Assembly (NCBI GenBank): GCA_022783305.1
Contig: JALEWQ010000012.1
Location: forward strand, 1-36,994
Reading direction: 5' to 3'
DNA length: 36,994 nt
Source: Trueperella sp.
Lineage (GTDB): Bacteria > Actinomycetota > Actinomycetes > Actinomycetales > Actinomycetaceae
The notes beneath the pieces were generated by a model. It worked only from the letters and a program-made list of their open reading frames with translations. It was not told where the DNA came from and made no database searches. Made by a program: the position numbers and the translations under genes. Positions 1 through 7,562 of this stretch are shown here, piece after piece (position 1 is the first letter of the stretch; the number at the start of each line of letters is the position of its first letter).

Positions 1-108
1 GACCTGGGAGACTTCGATCACCTCGGTGGCCTGGGTGTCTCGAAGCTGAGCCTCCCTGGCGAGACGGAGATCGCGGCGCGACGGTCGCACTGTTTCACGC
101 TCAGCCAA
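1..108 (-). CDS. N-terminus of an unidentified protein (partial, runs off the window)
   Basis: An open frame on the minus strand begins with TTG at 108-106 and continues through position 1 for 36 codons without a stop. The start is supported by a near-perfect ribosome binding site, AAGGAGG at 122-116, with a 7-nt spacer. The N-terminus reads MAERETVRPSRRDLRLARE and then turns acidic and beta-like (TEVIEVSQV). It is basic and helix-prone with no signal peptide yet visible. Too little is present to assign a family. A competing frame with its start at 209 and stop at 18 covers the same DNA but has no comparable RBS. The existence of the gene rests on the RBS and open frame only; the product is unknown. 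Confidence 0.6.
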   Translation of the reverse strand, partial: MAERETVRPSRRDLRLAREAQLRDTQATEVIEVSQV

Positions 109-131
109 TCCCGCCCCTCCTTTTTACCTGC

Positions 132-207
132 GGTGGATAACCGGGATAGACTCCCGAACACCCCCAATGATAACGGTTTGATAACGGTGGCGCGAGCGGT
201 ATCCACC
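132..207. promoter_or_regulatory. Repeat-rich upstream region of the partial minus-strand gene
   Basis: Two head-to-tail copies of TGATAACGGT lie at 168-177 and 179-188, an 11-bp period or about one helical turn. They are flanked by an inverted pair, GGTGGATA at 132-139 and TATCCACC at 200-207. A possible minus-strand promoter, TTATCA, 17 bp, TCTATC, overlaps the repeats. The arrangement looks like an operator array for the gene starting at 108; the regulator is unknown. The rest of 109-288 holds only the RBS and the downstream end of the CNNM operon. Confidence 0.4.
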
Positions 208-288
208 ACCTTGGGACCGAGCGCCCTATGATGTCAGCCACTTCCCGGCTCTCGCCAGCCGCGAGGGTCACAGAACGATCTCGGACAG

Positions 289-1317
289 TTACTTCTGCAT
301 AGCGTCGCGAACCTCGCCGATCAGCTCCTCGAGGATGTCCTCGAGGAAAAGGACGCCCTTGATCTCACCCTCCACGACGACGGCCGCAAGGTGGGTGCCG
401 TCCTTCTGCATGGAACGCAGCGCCGTCTCGATTTCGTCATTCGAATCCACCTTCGACATGGTGCGGATCTTCCACGGCGCCAACGCCTCGTTGCGCCACC
501 CCGGCGCCACGTCAATGATGTCTTTGATGTGGACGTAGCCGATGATCTCGCCGCCGTCGGCCACCGGGTAACGGGAGAAGCCATGCTGGGCGATCTCCGC
601 CTCCACCTCGGCCGGCGTGGTCCGCGGCGTGACCATGACGAGCTCACCCGTTGCCACCATGAGGTCGCCCGCCGTGTACTCGGAAAACTCGAGCGCGGAG
701 GAGATTAGCCCGACGTCGGCGTCGAGCACGCCGGCGTTCTTCGAAGCCTGCACGATGGAGGCCACCTCATCCACGGTAAACGCCGCGCCCACCTCGTCCT
801 TCGGCTCCATGCCGAAGATCCTGATGATGTGGTTGGCGAACCAGTTCAGCGAGAAGACGACGGGGTGGAAGATCTTCGAGATGAGCACAAGCGGCGGGAC
901 AAGGATGTAAGCCGCGCGCTCCGGCGTCGTGACCGACATGTTCTTCGGCACCATCTCCCCCAGCACCACGTGCAGGTAGACCACCAGAGCGAGCGCCACC
1001 ACCAGCGCGATGGGGTGGACGAGCGAGTGTGGGACACCCAGCGCGTCCAGCGGCCCCTCGATCCAGTGCGCGATCGCCGGCTCCGAGATGGCGCCGAGCG
1101 CCACCGACGCGAGGGTGATACCGAGCTGACAGGTGGCGAGCATGAGCGTGACGTTCTCCAGGGCGTAGATGACCGTCTTGGCCGACTTCTTGCCCGCGTC
1201 GGCGAGCGGCTCCACCCGCGAGCGCCGCGCGCCCATGACGGCGAACTCGCCGCCCACGAAGAATGCGTTGGCCAGGAGCAGGAGCCCCGTGACCAAGAGT
1301 GCCGTACCGATGCTCAT
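289..1317 (-). CDS. CNNM-domain / CBS-pair membrane protein (short form)
   Basis: A 342-residue integral membrane protein of the CNNM (DUF21)/CorC-like family, often annotated as hemolysin-like; relatives are linked to Mg2+ and Co2+ export. Hydrophobic segments at about 5-27, 55-80, 95-120 and 133-155 form the CNNM domain, including the conserved stretch LGEMVPKNMSV. A CBS pair follows from about residue 205, and the protein ends right after it (EDILEELIGEVRDAMQK). It therefore lacks the CorC_HlyC C-terminal domain present in its upstream neighbour. The ATG start overlaps the neighbour's stop as ATGA, so the two are translationally coupled and probably act as a heteromeric pair. Substrate is inferred from the family only. 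Confidence 0.9.
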   Translation of the reverse strand: MSIGTALLVTGLLLLANAFFVGGEFAVMGARRSRVEPLADAGKKSAKTVIYALENVTLMLATCQLGITLASVALGAISEPAIAHWIEGPLDALGVPHSLVHPIALVVALALVVYLHVVLGEMVPKNMSVTTPERAAYILVPPLVLISKIFHPVVFSLNWFANHIIRIFGMEPKDEVGAAFTVDEVASIVQASKNAGVLDADVGLISSALEFSEYTAGDLMVATGELVMVTPRTTPAEVEAEIAQHGFSRYPVADGGEIIGYVHIKDIIDVAPGWRNEALAPWKIRTMSKVDSNDEIETALRSMQKDGTHLAAVVVEGEIKGVLFLEDILEELIGEVRDAMQK

Positions 1318-2615
1318 TCATCCACCCCGCAAATCCGCACCTGCTCGATTCGGCGGCCATCCATGGTGGCCACGACGGCGCGCACGCCGCCCTCTGCCAC
1401 CTCGTCGCCGACCTCGGGCATCCGCCCGAGCCGAGCCATCATCCAGCCTCCCACCGTCTCCCACGGCCCCTCGTCGGGCACGTCGAGGCCGAGCTCGCGG
1501 GCGACCTCGTCCGGGCGCATGGCGCCGGGAATCATCCAGCTGCCGCCGGAGACGATGTGGGTGCGCACACGACGCCGGTCGTGTTCGTCCGCGACGTCGC
1601 CCACGATCTCCTCCACCGCGTCCTCGAGAGTGACGATGCCGGAGGTGCCCCCGTACTCGTCGACGACGACCGCCATTTGCAGGCCCTCGGCGCGCAACTG
1701 GACAAGGAGAGGGGCGAGCTCGATCGTCTCGGGCACGCGGGTGGGTTCGACCAGGAGGGAAGAGGAGGTCACCCGCACCTGGCCGCGCGCCTCATAGGGG
1801 ATTGCAACCGCGCGGCGCAGATGGACGAAGCCGCGCACGTCGTCGAGGTCCTCGCCAATGACCGGGAAGCGTGAGTGGCCGGTCTCGGTGGCAAGGGTGA
1901 TGACGTCCGCCGCCGTGTCCTCCTCGTGAAGGGTGGCAACCCGCCCGCGGTCGGTCATCACGTCCACCGCGGTAAGTGCCCCGATGTCGATCGACCGGGT
2001 CAGCAGGCGCGCGGTGGGCAAGTCGAGCGTGCCCTCCTCCGCGGAGTGACGCACGAGGGCCGCGAGCTCGGAAGCCGAGCGCGCACCCGACAGCTCCTCC
2101 GCCGGCTCGATGCCGAACTTGCGCAACACCCAGTTCGCGGTCTCGTTGAGCAGGACGATCACAGGCTTGAACACCGCCGTGAAGAGGCGTAGCGGCAGGG
2201 AGACAAAGGCGGCGGTATTCAGCGGCTCGGCGAGCGCCATGTTCTTCGGGATCAGCTCGCCAAACAGCATGGAGGCCACGTTGATGATGATGAATGCGAG
2301 TGTCGCGGCTGTGCCCACGGCCGCTGCCGGGGCCAGGCTGCCGAGCAGGCCGGTGAAGAAGTGCTGCAGCGGCGCCGTCGCCACATAGCCGAGCAGGATC
2401 GTCGTCATCGTGATGCCCACCTGGCACGAGGAGAGCTGGAGGGAGAGGTGGTGCAGAGCCTTGCGCACGCGCACCGCCTTCGCATCCCCGGACTGGGCAC
2501 GGTCGTCGATCGTGGCCGGATCAAGGGCAACGAGCGAGAATTCGGCGGCAACGAACAGGGCGTTACCCGCAATGAGTACAAGGGCAAGACAAAATAGTAT
2601 GAGATCAGTGGCCAC
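1314..2615 (-). CDS. CNNM/CBS/CorC_HlyC membrane protein (long form)
   Basis: A 433-residue paralogue of the downstream gene. Domains in order: CNNM transmembrane domain (about 1-180, with LFGELIPKNMALAEP), CBS pair (about 205-330, with VVVDEYGGTSGIVTLEDAVE typical of CorC-type second CBS motifs), and a C-terminal CorC_HlyC domain (about 345-430). It starts with GTG at 2615, preceded by AGAGGTG at suitable spacing. It is the first gene of a two-gene operon and overlaps the short-form gene by 4 nt. Likely cation (Mg2+/Co2+) efflux or homeostasis; the name hemolysin is historical. Tandem long and short CNNM genes are common in actinobacteria. Confidence 0.92.
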   Translation of the reverse strand: MATDLILFCLALVLIAGNALFVAAEFSLVALDPATIDDRAQSGDAKAVRVRKALHHLSLQLSSCQVGITMTTILLGYVATAPLQHFFTGLLGSLAPAAAVGTAATLAFIIINVASMLFGELIPKNMALAEPLNTAAFVSLPLRLFTAVFKPVIVLLNETANWVLRKFGIEPAEELSGARSASELAALVRHSAEEGTLDLPTARLLTRSIDIGALTAVDVMTDRGRVATLHEEDTAADVITLATETGHSRFPVIGEDLDDVRGFVHLRRAVAIPYEARGQVRVTSSSLLVEPTRVPETIELAPLLVQLRAEGLQMAVVVDEYGGTSGIVTLEDAVEEIVGDVADEHDRRRVRTHIVSGGSWMIPGAMRPDEVARELGLDVPDEGPWETVGGWMMARLGRMPEVGDEVAEGGVRAVVATMDGRRIEQVRICGVDE

Positions 2616-2838
2616 GGGCCACCTCTTGTCGTCCTTCCATGTTCACCATCGTAACCTAATGGCCCAGCGCTCGAGCTCTTACCCGCAGAGGAACTCTTGA
2701 AACATCGCGGGAGTTTTCTTGACACTAAGAGAAATTGACCGGCGAAAACACCCCAATTTGGAGGCAAGTTTGGGACTTAGCGCCCCTCTACGAAAGAAAG
2801 ATCACTAGGCTTGGAGCTACAGGTCATCCAACGAACAA
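2616..2838. promoter_or_regulatory. Divergent promoter region between CNNM operon and kgd
   Basis: No gene fits in this interval. For the CNNM operon, TACGAT (minus strand, 2653-2648) is a plausible -10. For kgd, two -35-like hexamers lie 16 nt apart, TTGACA at 2719-2724 and TTGACC at 2735-2740, but neither has a convincing -10 at 16-18 bp. The kgd leader would be over 80 nt long. Promoter assignments here are weak. Confidence 0.3.
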
Positions 2839-2850
2839 GTGAGGCAGACA

Positions 2851-5800
2851 GTGTCGTCAACCAACTCCGATGATTTTGGCGCGAACCAGGGTTTTATCGA
2901 AGATCTTTACGCGGCATACCTTCAAAATAAGGACGGGGTCGGCCCGCAATGGGCCGAAATGTTCCGTAGCTGGGAACAGCAGGGCCGCAAGCCGGCGAAC
3001 GGCTCGCCCGCCAGCCCCGACCCCCAGCCCAAGAAGGAGGTGACGCCGGCCCAGCGCGCCGTCCACTCCCAGGCCGACCGCGCCTCCACGCCCACCACGA
3101 ACGTCACGCGATCCGACCTGCCCCCGCAGCCGCGGGCCGCGGCCGCCCCCGCCATCACCCCCTACGCCAAGTCCTACAGCCTGCGCCCGGCCAGTGCCGA
3201 AGAGGACATGGATCCCAAGGCCAAGACGGTCACCGCACTCAAGGGCGGGGATCGCGGCCTGGCGAAGAACATGGACGCCTCACTGTCCATCCCCACCGCC
3301 ACCTCGCTGCGTGCCATACCCGCGCGCGTCATGTTCGACAACCGCACCGTCATCAACCGCTACCTCGCGTCCACCCGCGGCGGCAAGATCTCCTTCACCC
3401 ACCTCATCGCCTACGCCATGGTCGAGGCCCTTGCCGAAATGCCCGAGATGAACGTGTCCTACTCGACCGAAGGCGGCAAGCCCTCGCTCGTCGAACCCAA
3501 GCACGTCAATCTGGGCATCGCGATCGACGTCGTCAAGCCCGACGGGACCCGCACGCTCGTCGTGCCCTCCATCAAGGCCGCCGAAACCAAGACCTTTTCC
3601 GAGTTCGTCTCCGGCTACGAGGAGCTCGTCGACCGCGGGCGCAACAACAAGCTCACCATCGAGGACTACCAGGGCACCACCGCTACCCTCACCAACCCCG
3701 GTGGGATCGGCACCACCGAATCCGTGCCACGCCTCATGGTTGGCCAGGGCCTCATCGTCGGCGTCGGCTCCATGACCTACCCGCCCGAGTTCCAGGGCAC
3801 CGCTGACGAGACGATCGCCCGCCTCGGCGTGTCGAAGGTGGTTCACATCGGCTCCACCTACGACCACCGCGTCATCCAGGGCGCCACCTCCGGGCGCTTC
3901 CTTCGCCTCATGGAAAACAAGCTCCTCGGCCAGGACGGCTTCTACGAGCGTGTTTACCTCTCCTTGCGCGTGCCCTACACGCCGGTCGTGTGGGAGAAGG
4001 ACGTCGAATACGACGCCGAGCGCGAGCTCGGCAAGCCCGCCCGCATCGCCGAGCTCATCCACGCCTACCGCTCGCGCGGCCACCTCATCGCGGACACCGA
4101 CCCGCTCTCCTTCCACCTGCGTCGCCACCCCGACCTGGAGATCGGCTCCTACGGGCTGAGCCTGTGGGATCTCGACCGCTCTTTCCCCACCGGCGGCTTC
4201 GCCGGCACCAGCCACCTCACCCTGCGCCAGATCCTCACCAACCTGCGCGAGGCCTACTGCCGTACCGTCGGCATCGAGTACATGCACATCCAGGATCCGG
4301 TCCAGCGCAAGTGGTTCCAGGAGCGTCTCGAGCGCGCCCCCGAGGCCACGACGCCGGAGCAGCGTGTTCGCATCCTCGAAAAGCTCAACCAGGCTGAGGC
4401 CTTCGAGGTCTTCCTCCAGACGAAGTACGTGGGCCAGAAGCGCTTCTCCCTCGAGGGCGGCGAGTCGCTCATTCCCGCCCTCGACTCGATCCTGGGCGGC
4501 GCCGCCGACGACGGCCTGCAAGCGGTCGCCATCGGCATGGCCCACCGCGGCCGCCTCAACGTGCTGACGAACATCGCCGGCAAGTCCTTCGGCCAGGTCT
4601 TCTCCGAGTTCGACGGCGTCATGGACCCGACGAAACCCGGCTCCGGCGACGTCAAGTACCACCTCGGCACCGAGGGCACCTACACCTCCGCCCAAGGTGA
4701 CCAGGTCGGGGTCTACCTCGCCGCGAATCCGTCCCACCTCGAGGCCGCCGACGGCGTGCTCGAGGGCGTGGTGCGCGGCATGCAGGATCAGCTCGACGAC
4801 GACGGCGCCGCCGTGGTCCCCCTCCTCATCCACGGCGACGCGGCCTTCTCCGGCCAGGGCGTTGTCACGGAGGTGCTCAACCTGTCCCAGCTGCCCGCCT
4901 ACCGCACCGGCGGAACCATCCACATCATCGTCAACAACCAGATCGGCTTCACCACCGCCCCGTCGAACTCGCGCTCCTCGCGCTACACCACCGACATCAC
5001 CAAGGGCTTGCAGCTGCCGATCTTCCACGTCAACGGTGATGATCCTGAGGCCGTGTGCCGCATGGCCCGCATGGCCTACGAGTACCGGATGGAGTTCAAG
5101 AAGGACGTCATCCTCGACATCATCTGCTACCGCAAGCGCGGTCACAACGAGGGCGATGACCCGTCGATGACCCAGCCGATCATGTACTCCCTGGTCAACG
5201 AGAAGCGCACCACGCGCCAGCTCTACCAGGAGGCCCTACTCGGGCGCGGCGACATCTCCGAGGAGCAGGCCGCCCAGGTCGAGCAAGGATTCCACAACCT
5301 GCTCGATAAGGCGTTCCAGGATGCGCGCGAGGCGGAGAAGCGGGCCGAGGCGAACGAGGCGGAAGCCGCCGACTCGCTCGGCATGCCCGCCTCCCAGCAG
5401 GAGGACGCCGGCACGATGGTCGGCTGGTCCACCGCCGTCTCTGCCGAGGTCCTCCGCCGCATCGGCCAGGCTCACACCACCCCGCCCGAGGGTTTCACCC
5501 CGCACAAGAAGATCATGTCGCTGTTCGAAAAGCGCAACAAGATGGCCCACGAGGGCCACATCGACTGGGGATTCGGCGAGCTGCTCGCCTTCGGCTCGCT
5601 CCTGATCGAAGGCGTACCGGTACGCATGTCCGGCCAGGACTGCCGGCGCGGCACGTTCACCCAGCGCCACGCCGTCGCTCACGACCTGGTCACGGGCGAG
5701 GAGTGGACCCCGCTCATGAGCCTGACCGAGGATCAGGCGCGCTTCAAGATCTACGACTCGGCCCTCTCCGAGTACTCGGTCATGGCATTCGAGTATGGCT

Positions 5801-6573
5801 ACTCCGTCCAGCGCCCCGACGCGCTCGTGCTGTGGGAGGCCCAGTTCGGCGACTTCGCCAACGGCGCCCAGACAGTGGTGGACGAGTTCATCTCCTCCGC
5901 CGAACAAAAGTGGCACCAGGCCGCCTCCATCGTGCTCCTCCTGCCCCACGGCTACGAGGGCCAGGGCCCGGATCATTCTTCGGCCCGCATCGAGCGCTAC
6001 CTGCAGCTGTGCGCTGAGGAGAACATGATCGTGGTTCAGCCGTCTACCCCGGCAAACTACTTCCACATGCTACGCGAGCAGGCCTACCGCCGCCCACGCA
6101 AGCCCATGATCGTCTTCTCCCCCAAGCAGCTCCTTCGCCGCAAGGGCGCAGACTCGATGGTGGAGGACTTCACCTCCGGCACCGTGCGCAAGGTGATCGG
6201 CGAGAGCCATCAGCTCGCAGACGTGGATCGGGTGTTGCTGTGCACCGGCAGGATCTACTACGACCTCCTCGAAGAACGCACGAAGAAGGGCGACGACCGC
6301 ACCGCGATCATCCGGATCGAGCAGCTCTACCCGAACCCCGTGGAGGAGGTCCGCGCCGAGCTGGACAAGTACCCGAACGCCGAGGTGTTCTGGGTGCAGG
6401 ACGAGCCCGCCAACCAGGGCGCCTGGGCGCACTTCGCCCTCGGTATGTTCCCCGAGCTCGGCCGCGCCGTCACCCGCATCTCCCGCCCTGCGGCCGCGTC
6501 GACGGCCGCAGGCATGATCGGCCGCCATCGTATGGAGGGCGAGGAGCTGATGCGCAAGGCGTTCGCGCGATAG
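2851..6573 (+). CDS. kgd: Multifunctional 2-oxoglutarate decarboxylase / dehydrogenase E1 - succinyltransferase E2 fusion
   Basis: A protein of about 1240 residues with the actinobacterial Kgd (SucA-SucB fusion) layout. Order: short E1-type N-terminus (NDDFGANQGFIEDLYAAYL-like), a Pro/Ala-rich linker to about residue 115, an E2 acyltransferase domain at about 120-360 ending in the catalytic motif YDHRVIQGA (near 337), then the ThDP-dependent E1 domain with GMAHRGRLNVL (near 560), GDAAFSGQG (near 660) and HNEGDDPSMTQP (near 764), and a transketolase C-terminal part. As in known Kgd proteins there is no lipoyl domain. It acts in the TCA cycle with E3 and a lipoylated E2 encoded elsewhere. GTG codons at 2839 and 2851 are both in frame; I chose 2851 because GAGG at 2841-2844 sits 6 nt upstream and the protein then begins MSSTNSDDFG. 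Monocistronic or followed weakly by the SGNH-like gene; hairpins separate them. Confidence 0.96.
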   Translation: MSSTNSDDFGANQGFIEDLYAAYLQNKDGVGPQWAEMFRSWEQQGRKPANGSPASPDPQPKKEVTPAQRAVHSQADRASTPTTNVTRSDLPPQPRAAAAPAITPYAKSYSLRPASAEEDMDPKAKTVTALKGGDRGLAKNMDASLSIPTATSLRAIPARVMFDNRTVINRYLASTRGGKISFTHLIAYAMVEALAEMPEMNVSYSTEGGKPSLVEPKHVNLGIAIDVVKPDGTRTLVVPSIKAAETKTFSEFVSGYEELVDRGRNNKLTIEDYQGTTATLTNPGGIGTTESVPRLMVGQGLIVGVGSMTYPPEFQGTADETIARLGVSKVVHIGSTYDHRVIQGATSGRFLRLMENKLLGQDGFYERVYLSLRVPYTPVVWEKDVEYDAERELGKPARIAELIHAYRSRGHLIADTDPLSFHLRRHPDLEIGSYGLSLWDLDRSFPTGGFAGTSHLTLRQILTNLREAYCRTVGIEYMHIQDPVQRKWFQERLERAPEATTPEQRVRILEKLNQAEAFEVFLQTKYVGQKRFSLEGGESLIPALDSILGGAADDGLQAVAIGMAHRGRLNVLTNIAGKSFGQVFSEFDGVMDPTKPGSGDVKYHLGTEGTYTSAQGDQVGVYLAANPSHLEAADGVLEGVVRGMQDQLDDDGAAVVPLLIHGDAAFSGQGVVTEVLNLSQLPAYRTGGTIHIIVNNQIGFTTAPSNSRSSRYTTDITKGLQLPIFHVNGDDPEAVCRMARMAYEYRMEFKKDVILDIICYRKRGHNEGDDPSMTQPIMYSLVNEKRTTRQLYQEALLGRGDISEEQAAQVEQGFHNLLDKAFQDAREAEKRAEANEAEAADSLGMPASQQEDAGTMVGWSTAVSAEVLRRIGQAHTTPPEGFTPHKKIMSLFEKRNKMAHEGHIDWGFGELLAFGSLLIEGVPVRMSGQDCRRGTFTQRHAVAHDLVTGEEWTPLMSLTEDQARFKIYDSALSEYSVMAFEYGYSVQRPDALVLWEAQFGDFANGAQTVVDEFISSAEQKWHQAASIVLLLPHGYEGQGPDHSSARIERYLQLCAEENMIVVQPSTPANYFHMLREQAYRRPRKPMIVFSPKQLLRRKGADSMVEDFTSGTVRKVIGESHQLADVDRVLLCTGRIYYDLLEERTKKGDDRTAIIRIEQLYPNPVEEVRAELDKYPNAEVFWVQDEPANQGAWAHFALGMFPELGRAVTRISRPAAASTAAGMIGRHRMEGEELMRKAFAR

Positions 6574-6586
6574 CCCGCCGGGCCCG

Positions 6587-6642
6587 AGGTATCCGCCGGG
6601 GGCCGGAGTTGCCCTCCAGACCCCGGCAGCAATGCGATACCT
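6587..6642 (+). terminator. Hairpin after kgd
   Basis: Starting 14 nt after the kgd stop, AGGTATC (6587-6593) pairs with GATACCT (6636-6642) and GCCGGGG (6595-6601) pairs with CCCCGGC (6621-6627). The two 7-bp stems are separated by an asymmetric internal loop. There is no U-tract, which is common for actinobacterial terminators. Confidence 0.55.
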
Positions 6643-6665
6643 GACGCGGCCGTGGAGTTGCCGCC

Positions 6666-6697
6666 ACGTGGCCCCTGCCGGAAGGCGGGGGCCACGT
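6666..6697 (+). terminator. 14-bp hairpin with GGAA loop, overlapping the next promoter
   Basis: A 14-bp stem (6666-6679 with 6684-6697, one G-U pair) closes a GGAA tetraloop. It lies in the kgd readthrough path and ends 4 nt before the -10 of the next gene, so it covers the -35 position. It has no U-tract. It is either a second kgd terminator or a regulatory hairpin/operator for the SGNH-like gene. Confidence 0.5.
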
Positions 6698-6701
6698 ACT
6701 C

Positions 6702-6707
6702 TATAAT
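6702..6707 (+). promoter_or_regulatory. Leaderless promoter -10 of the SGNH-like gene
   Basis: A perfect TATAAT is followed by 6 nt and then the GTG start at 6714, placing the transcription start at or next to the start codon. No Shine-Dalgarno sequence is present. No good -35 hexamer is visible because the hairpin at 6666-6697 occupies that place. Confidence 0.65.
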
Positions 6708-6713
6708 GAACGT

Positions 6714-7313
6714 GTGAGCATCCGAGTATTTTTCGTAGGCGACGAACTGGTGGCGGGCTATGGCGACGCCCGCGCCCTAGGCTGGGTGGGGCGCACCATC
6801 GCCCGCTCCCCGAACGACCCGCCCATCATGCCGATCACGCTGGCCTACCCCGGCGAGACCACGGACCGCCTCGTCACTCGCTGGGAGGGTGAGGTTCTGC
6901 CCCGGCTCGAGCGCGAGGCCGACAACCGGCTGGTCGTCGGCCTCGGCTCTCACGACCTCTCGGTCACCTCCACGTCCCGCTCGCGCCTGTATCTGGCCAA
7001 CATGCTCGACACCGCCGTGCGCAAGGGTCTGAGCCCGTTCGTCGTCGGTCCGCCACCTCGCCTCGACGTCACCGCCCGCGACCAGGCCGAGCTCACCCGC
7101 GCCTTCTCGGAGGTATGCGAGCGGCGTCAGATTCCGTTCGTGGACACCTACAATCCGCTGCGCGACCATGAGCAGTGGCTGACCGACATGGCCACCTCCG
7201 CCGACTCCTACTGCCCCCGCCAGGCCGGCTACGGCCTCATGACGTGGCTCGTGCTCCACAAGGGCTGGCACCGCTGGCTCGGCATCGAGCCTCCCACATC
7301 CCCGCAGATGTAA
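6714..7313 (+). CDS. SGNH-fold protein lacking the catalytic residues (probable pseudo-hydrolase)
   Basis: A 199-residue protein without signal peptide or membrane segment that aligns by motif order with SGNH/GDSL esterases. Block I reads FFVGDELVAGYGD, with Glu where the Ser nucleophile belongs (GDS to GDE, residue 11). Block III reads VGLGSHDLSV, with His instead of Asn in GxND. Block V reads ADSYCPRQAGYG, with Cys in place of the His of DxxHP. The surrounding fold signature (ARALGWVGR, AGYGLMTWLVLHKGWH) is kept. I infer a cytoplasmic binding or regulatory protein rather than a classical esterase. It starts with GTG directly downstream of a TATAAT box (leaderless). It follows kgd but has its own promoter. 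Its role is unknown. Confidence 0.75.
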   Translation: MSIRVFFVGDELVAGYGDARALGWVGRTIARSPNDPPIMPITLAYPGETTDRLVTRWEGEVLPRLEREADNRLVVGLGSHDLSVTSTSRSRLYLANMLDTAVRKGLSPFVVGPPPRLDVTARDQAELTRAFSEVCERRQIPFVDTYNPLRDHEQWLTDMATSADSYCPRQAGYGLMTWLVLHKGWHRWLGIEPPTSPQM

Positions 7314-7379
7314 CGCCAATCCCCCATATGTCACGCACAATACCGGGAAAACAACGCGACATTTGGGGGATTGGTGTTA
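7311..7379. repeat. Long imperfect inverted repeat (22-bp arms) between convergent genes
   Basis: The arm 7311-7332 (TAACGCCAATCCCCC...) pairs with 7358-7379 (...GGGGGATTGGTGTTA), with two non-Watson-Crick positions out of 22 and a 25-nt loop. The left arm contains the stop codon of the SGNH-like gene. There is no U-tract. It lies between convergent transcription units and could be a bidirectional terminator or a small palindromic repeat element. Confidence 0.7.
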
Positions 7380-7393
7380 CGAATTAGGAACGC

Positions 7394-7426
7394 AAAAGAA
7401 ATGGCCGGAGAAAACTCCAGCCATTT
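7394..7426 (-). terminator. Rho-independent terminator of the bL37 gene
   Basis: On the minus strand, AAATGGCTGGAG (7426-7415), a TTTT loop and CTCCGGCCATTT (7410-7399) form a 12-bp stem with one G-U pair, followed by CTTTT (7398-7394). It starts 4 nt after the bL37 stop codon. Confidence 0.85.
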
Positions 7427-7429
7427 AAC

Positions 7430-7504
7430 TTAGGCGTTTGGGCGCTTGCCGTGATTCGCGCTCTTCTTCTTGCGATCCTTACGCTTCCGTCCACGCTTCG
7501 ACAT
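7430..7504 (-). CDS. Large-subunit ribosomal protein bL37 (24 residues)
   Basis: A 24-codon gene starting with ATG at 7504 and ending with TAA at 7432-7430. The product begins MSKRGRKRKDRKKSANH and ends GKRPNA, almost entirely basic. This length and the NHGKRPN ending match the small actinobacterial ribosomal protein bL37 seen in mycobacterial ribosome structures. The RBS is strong: GGAGGAG 5 nt before ATG. It has its own promoter candidate and its own terminator, so it can be expressed independently of sigR-rsrA, although it lies just downstream of them. A gene this short is easily missed by gene finders. Location next to a SigH/SigR-type sigma factor is also the arrangement I recall from mycobacteria. 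Confidence 0.85.
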   Translation of the reverse strand: MSKRGRKRKDRKKKSANHGKRPNA

Positions 7505-7531
7505 GTTTACTCCTCCGGTAGATAGGTCTCA

Positions 7532-7561
7532 AGTGTATCTTTTCCGGCCATATCCTACCAA
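7532..7561 (-). promoter_or_regulatory. Candidate promoter of bL37
   Basis: On the minus strand TTGGTA (7561-7556), an 18-bp spacer and TACACT (7537-7532) give a reasonable housekeeping promoter, with a leader of roughly 20 nt that includes the RBS GGAGGAG. Confidence 0.45.
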
Positions 7562-7562
7562 C

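Noticed and set aside
18-209. 63-codon minus-strand frame near the left edge
   Set aside because: Overlaps the TTG-started frame with the strong AAGGAGG site and itself has no RBS; it would also cover the repeat array.
3280-5145. 621-codon open frame antisense to kgd
   Set aside because: Shadow of high-GC codon bias; composition is Val/Gly/Asp/His-rich with no motif, no RBS, and it lies opposite a fully conserved gene.
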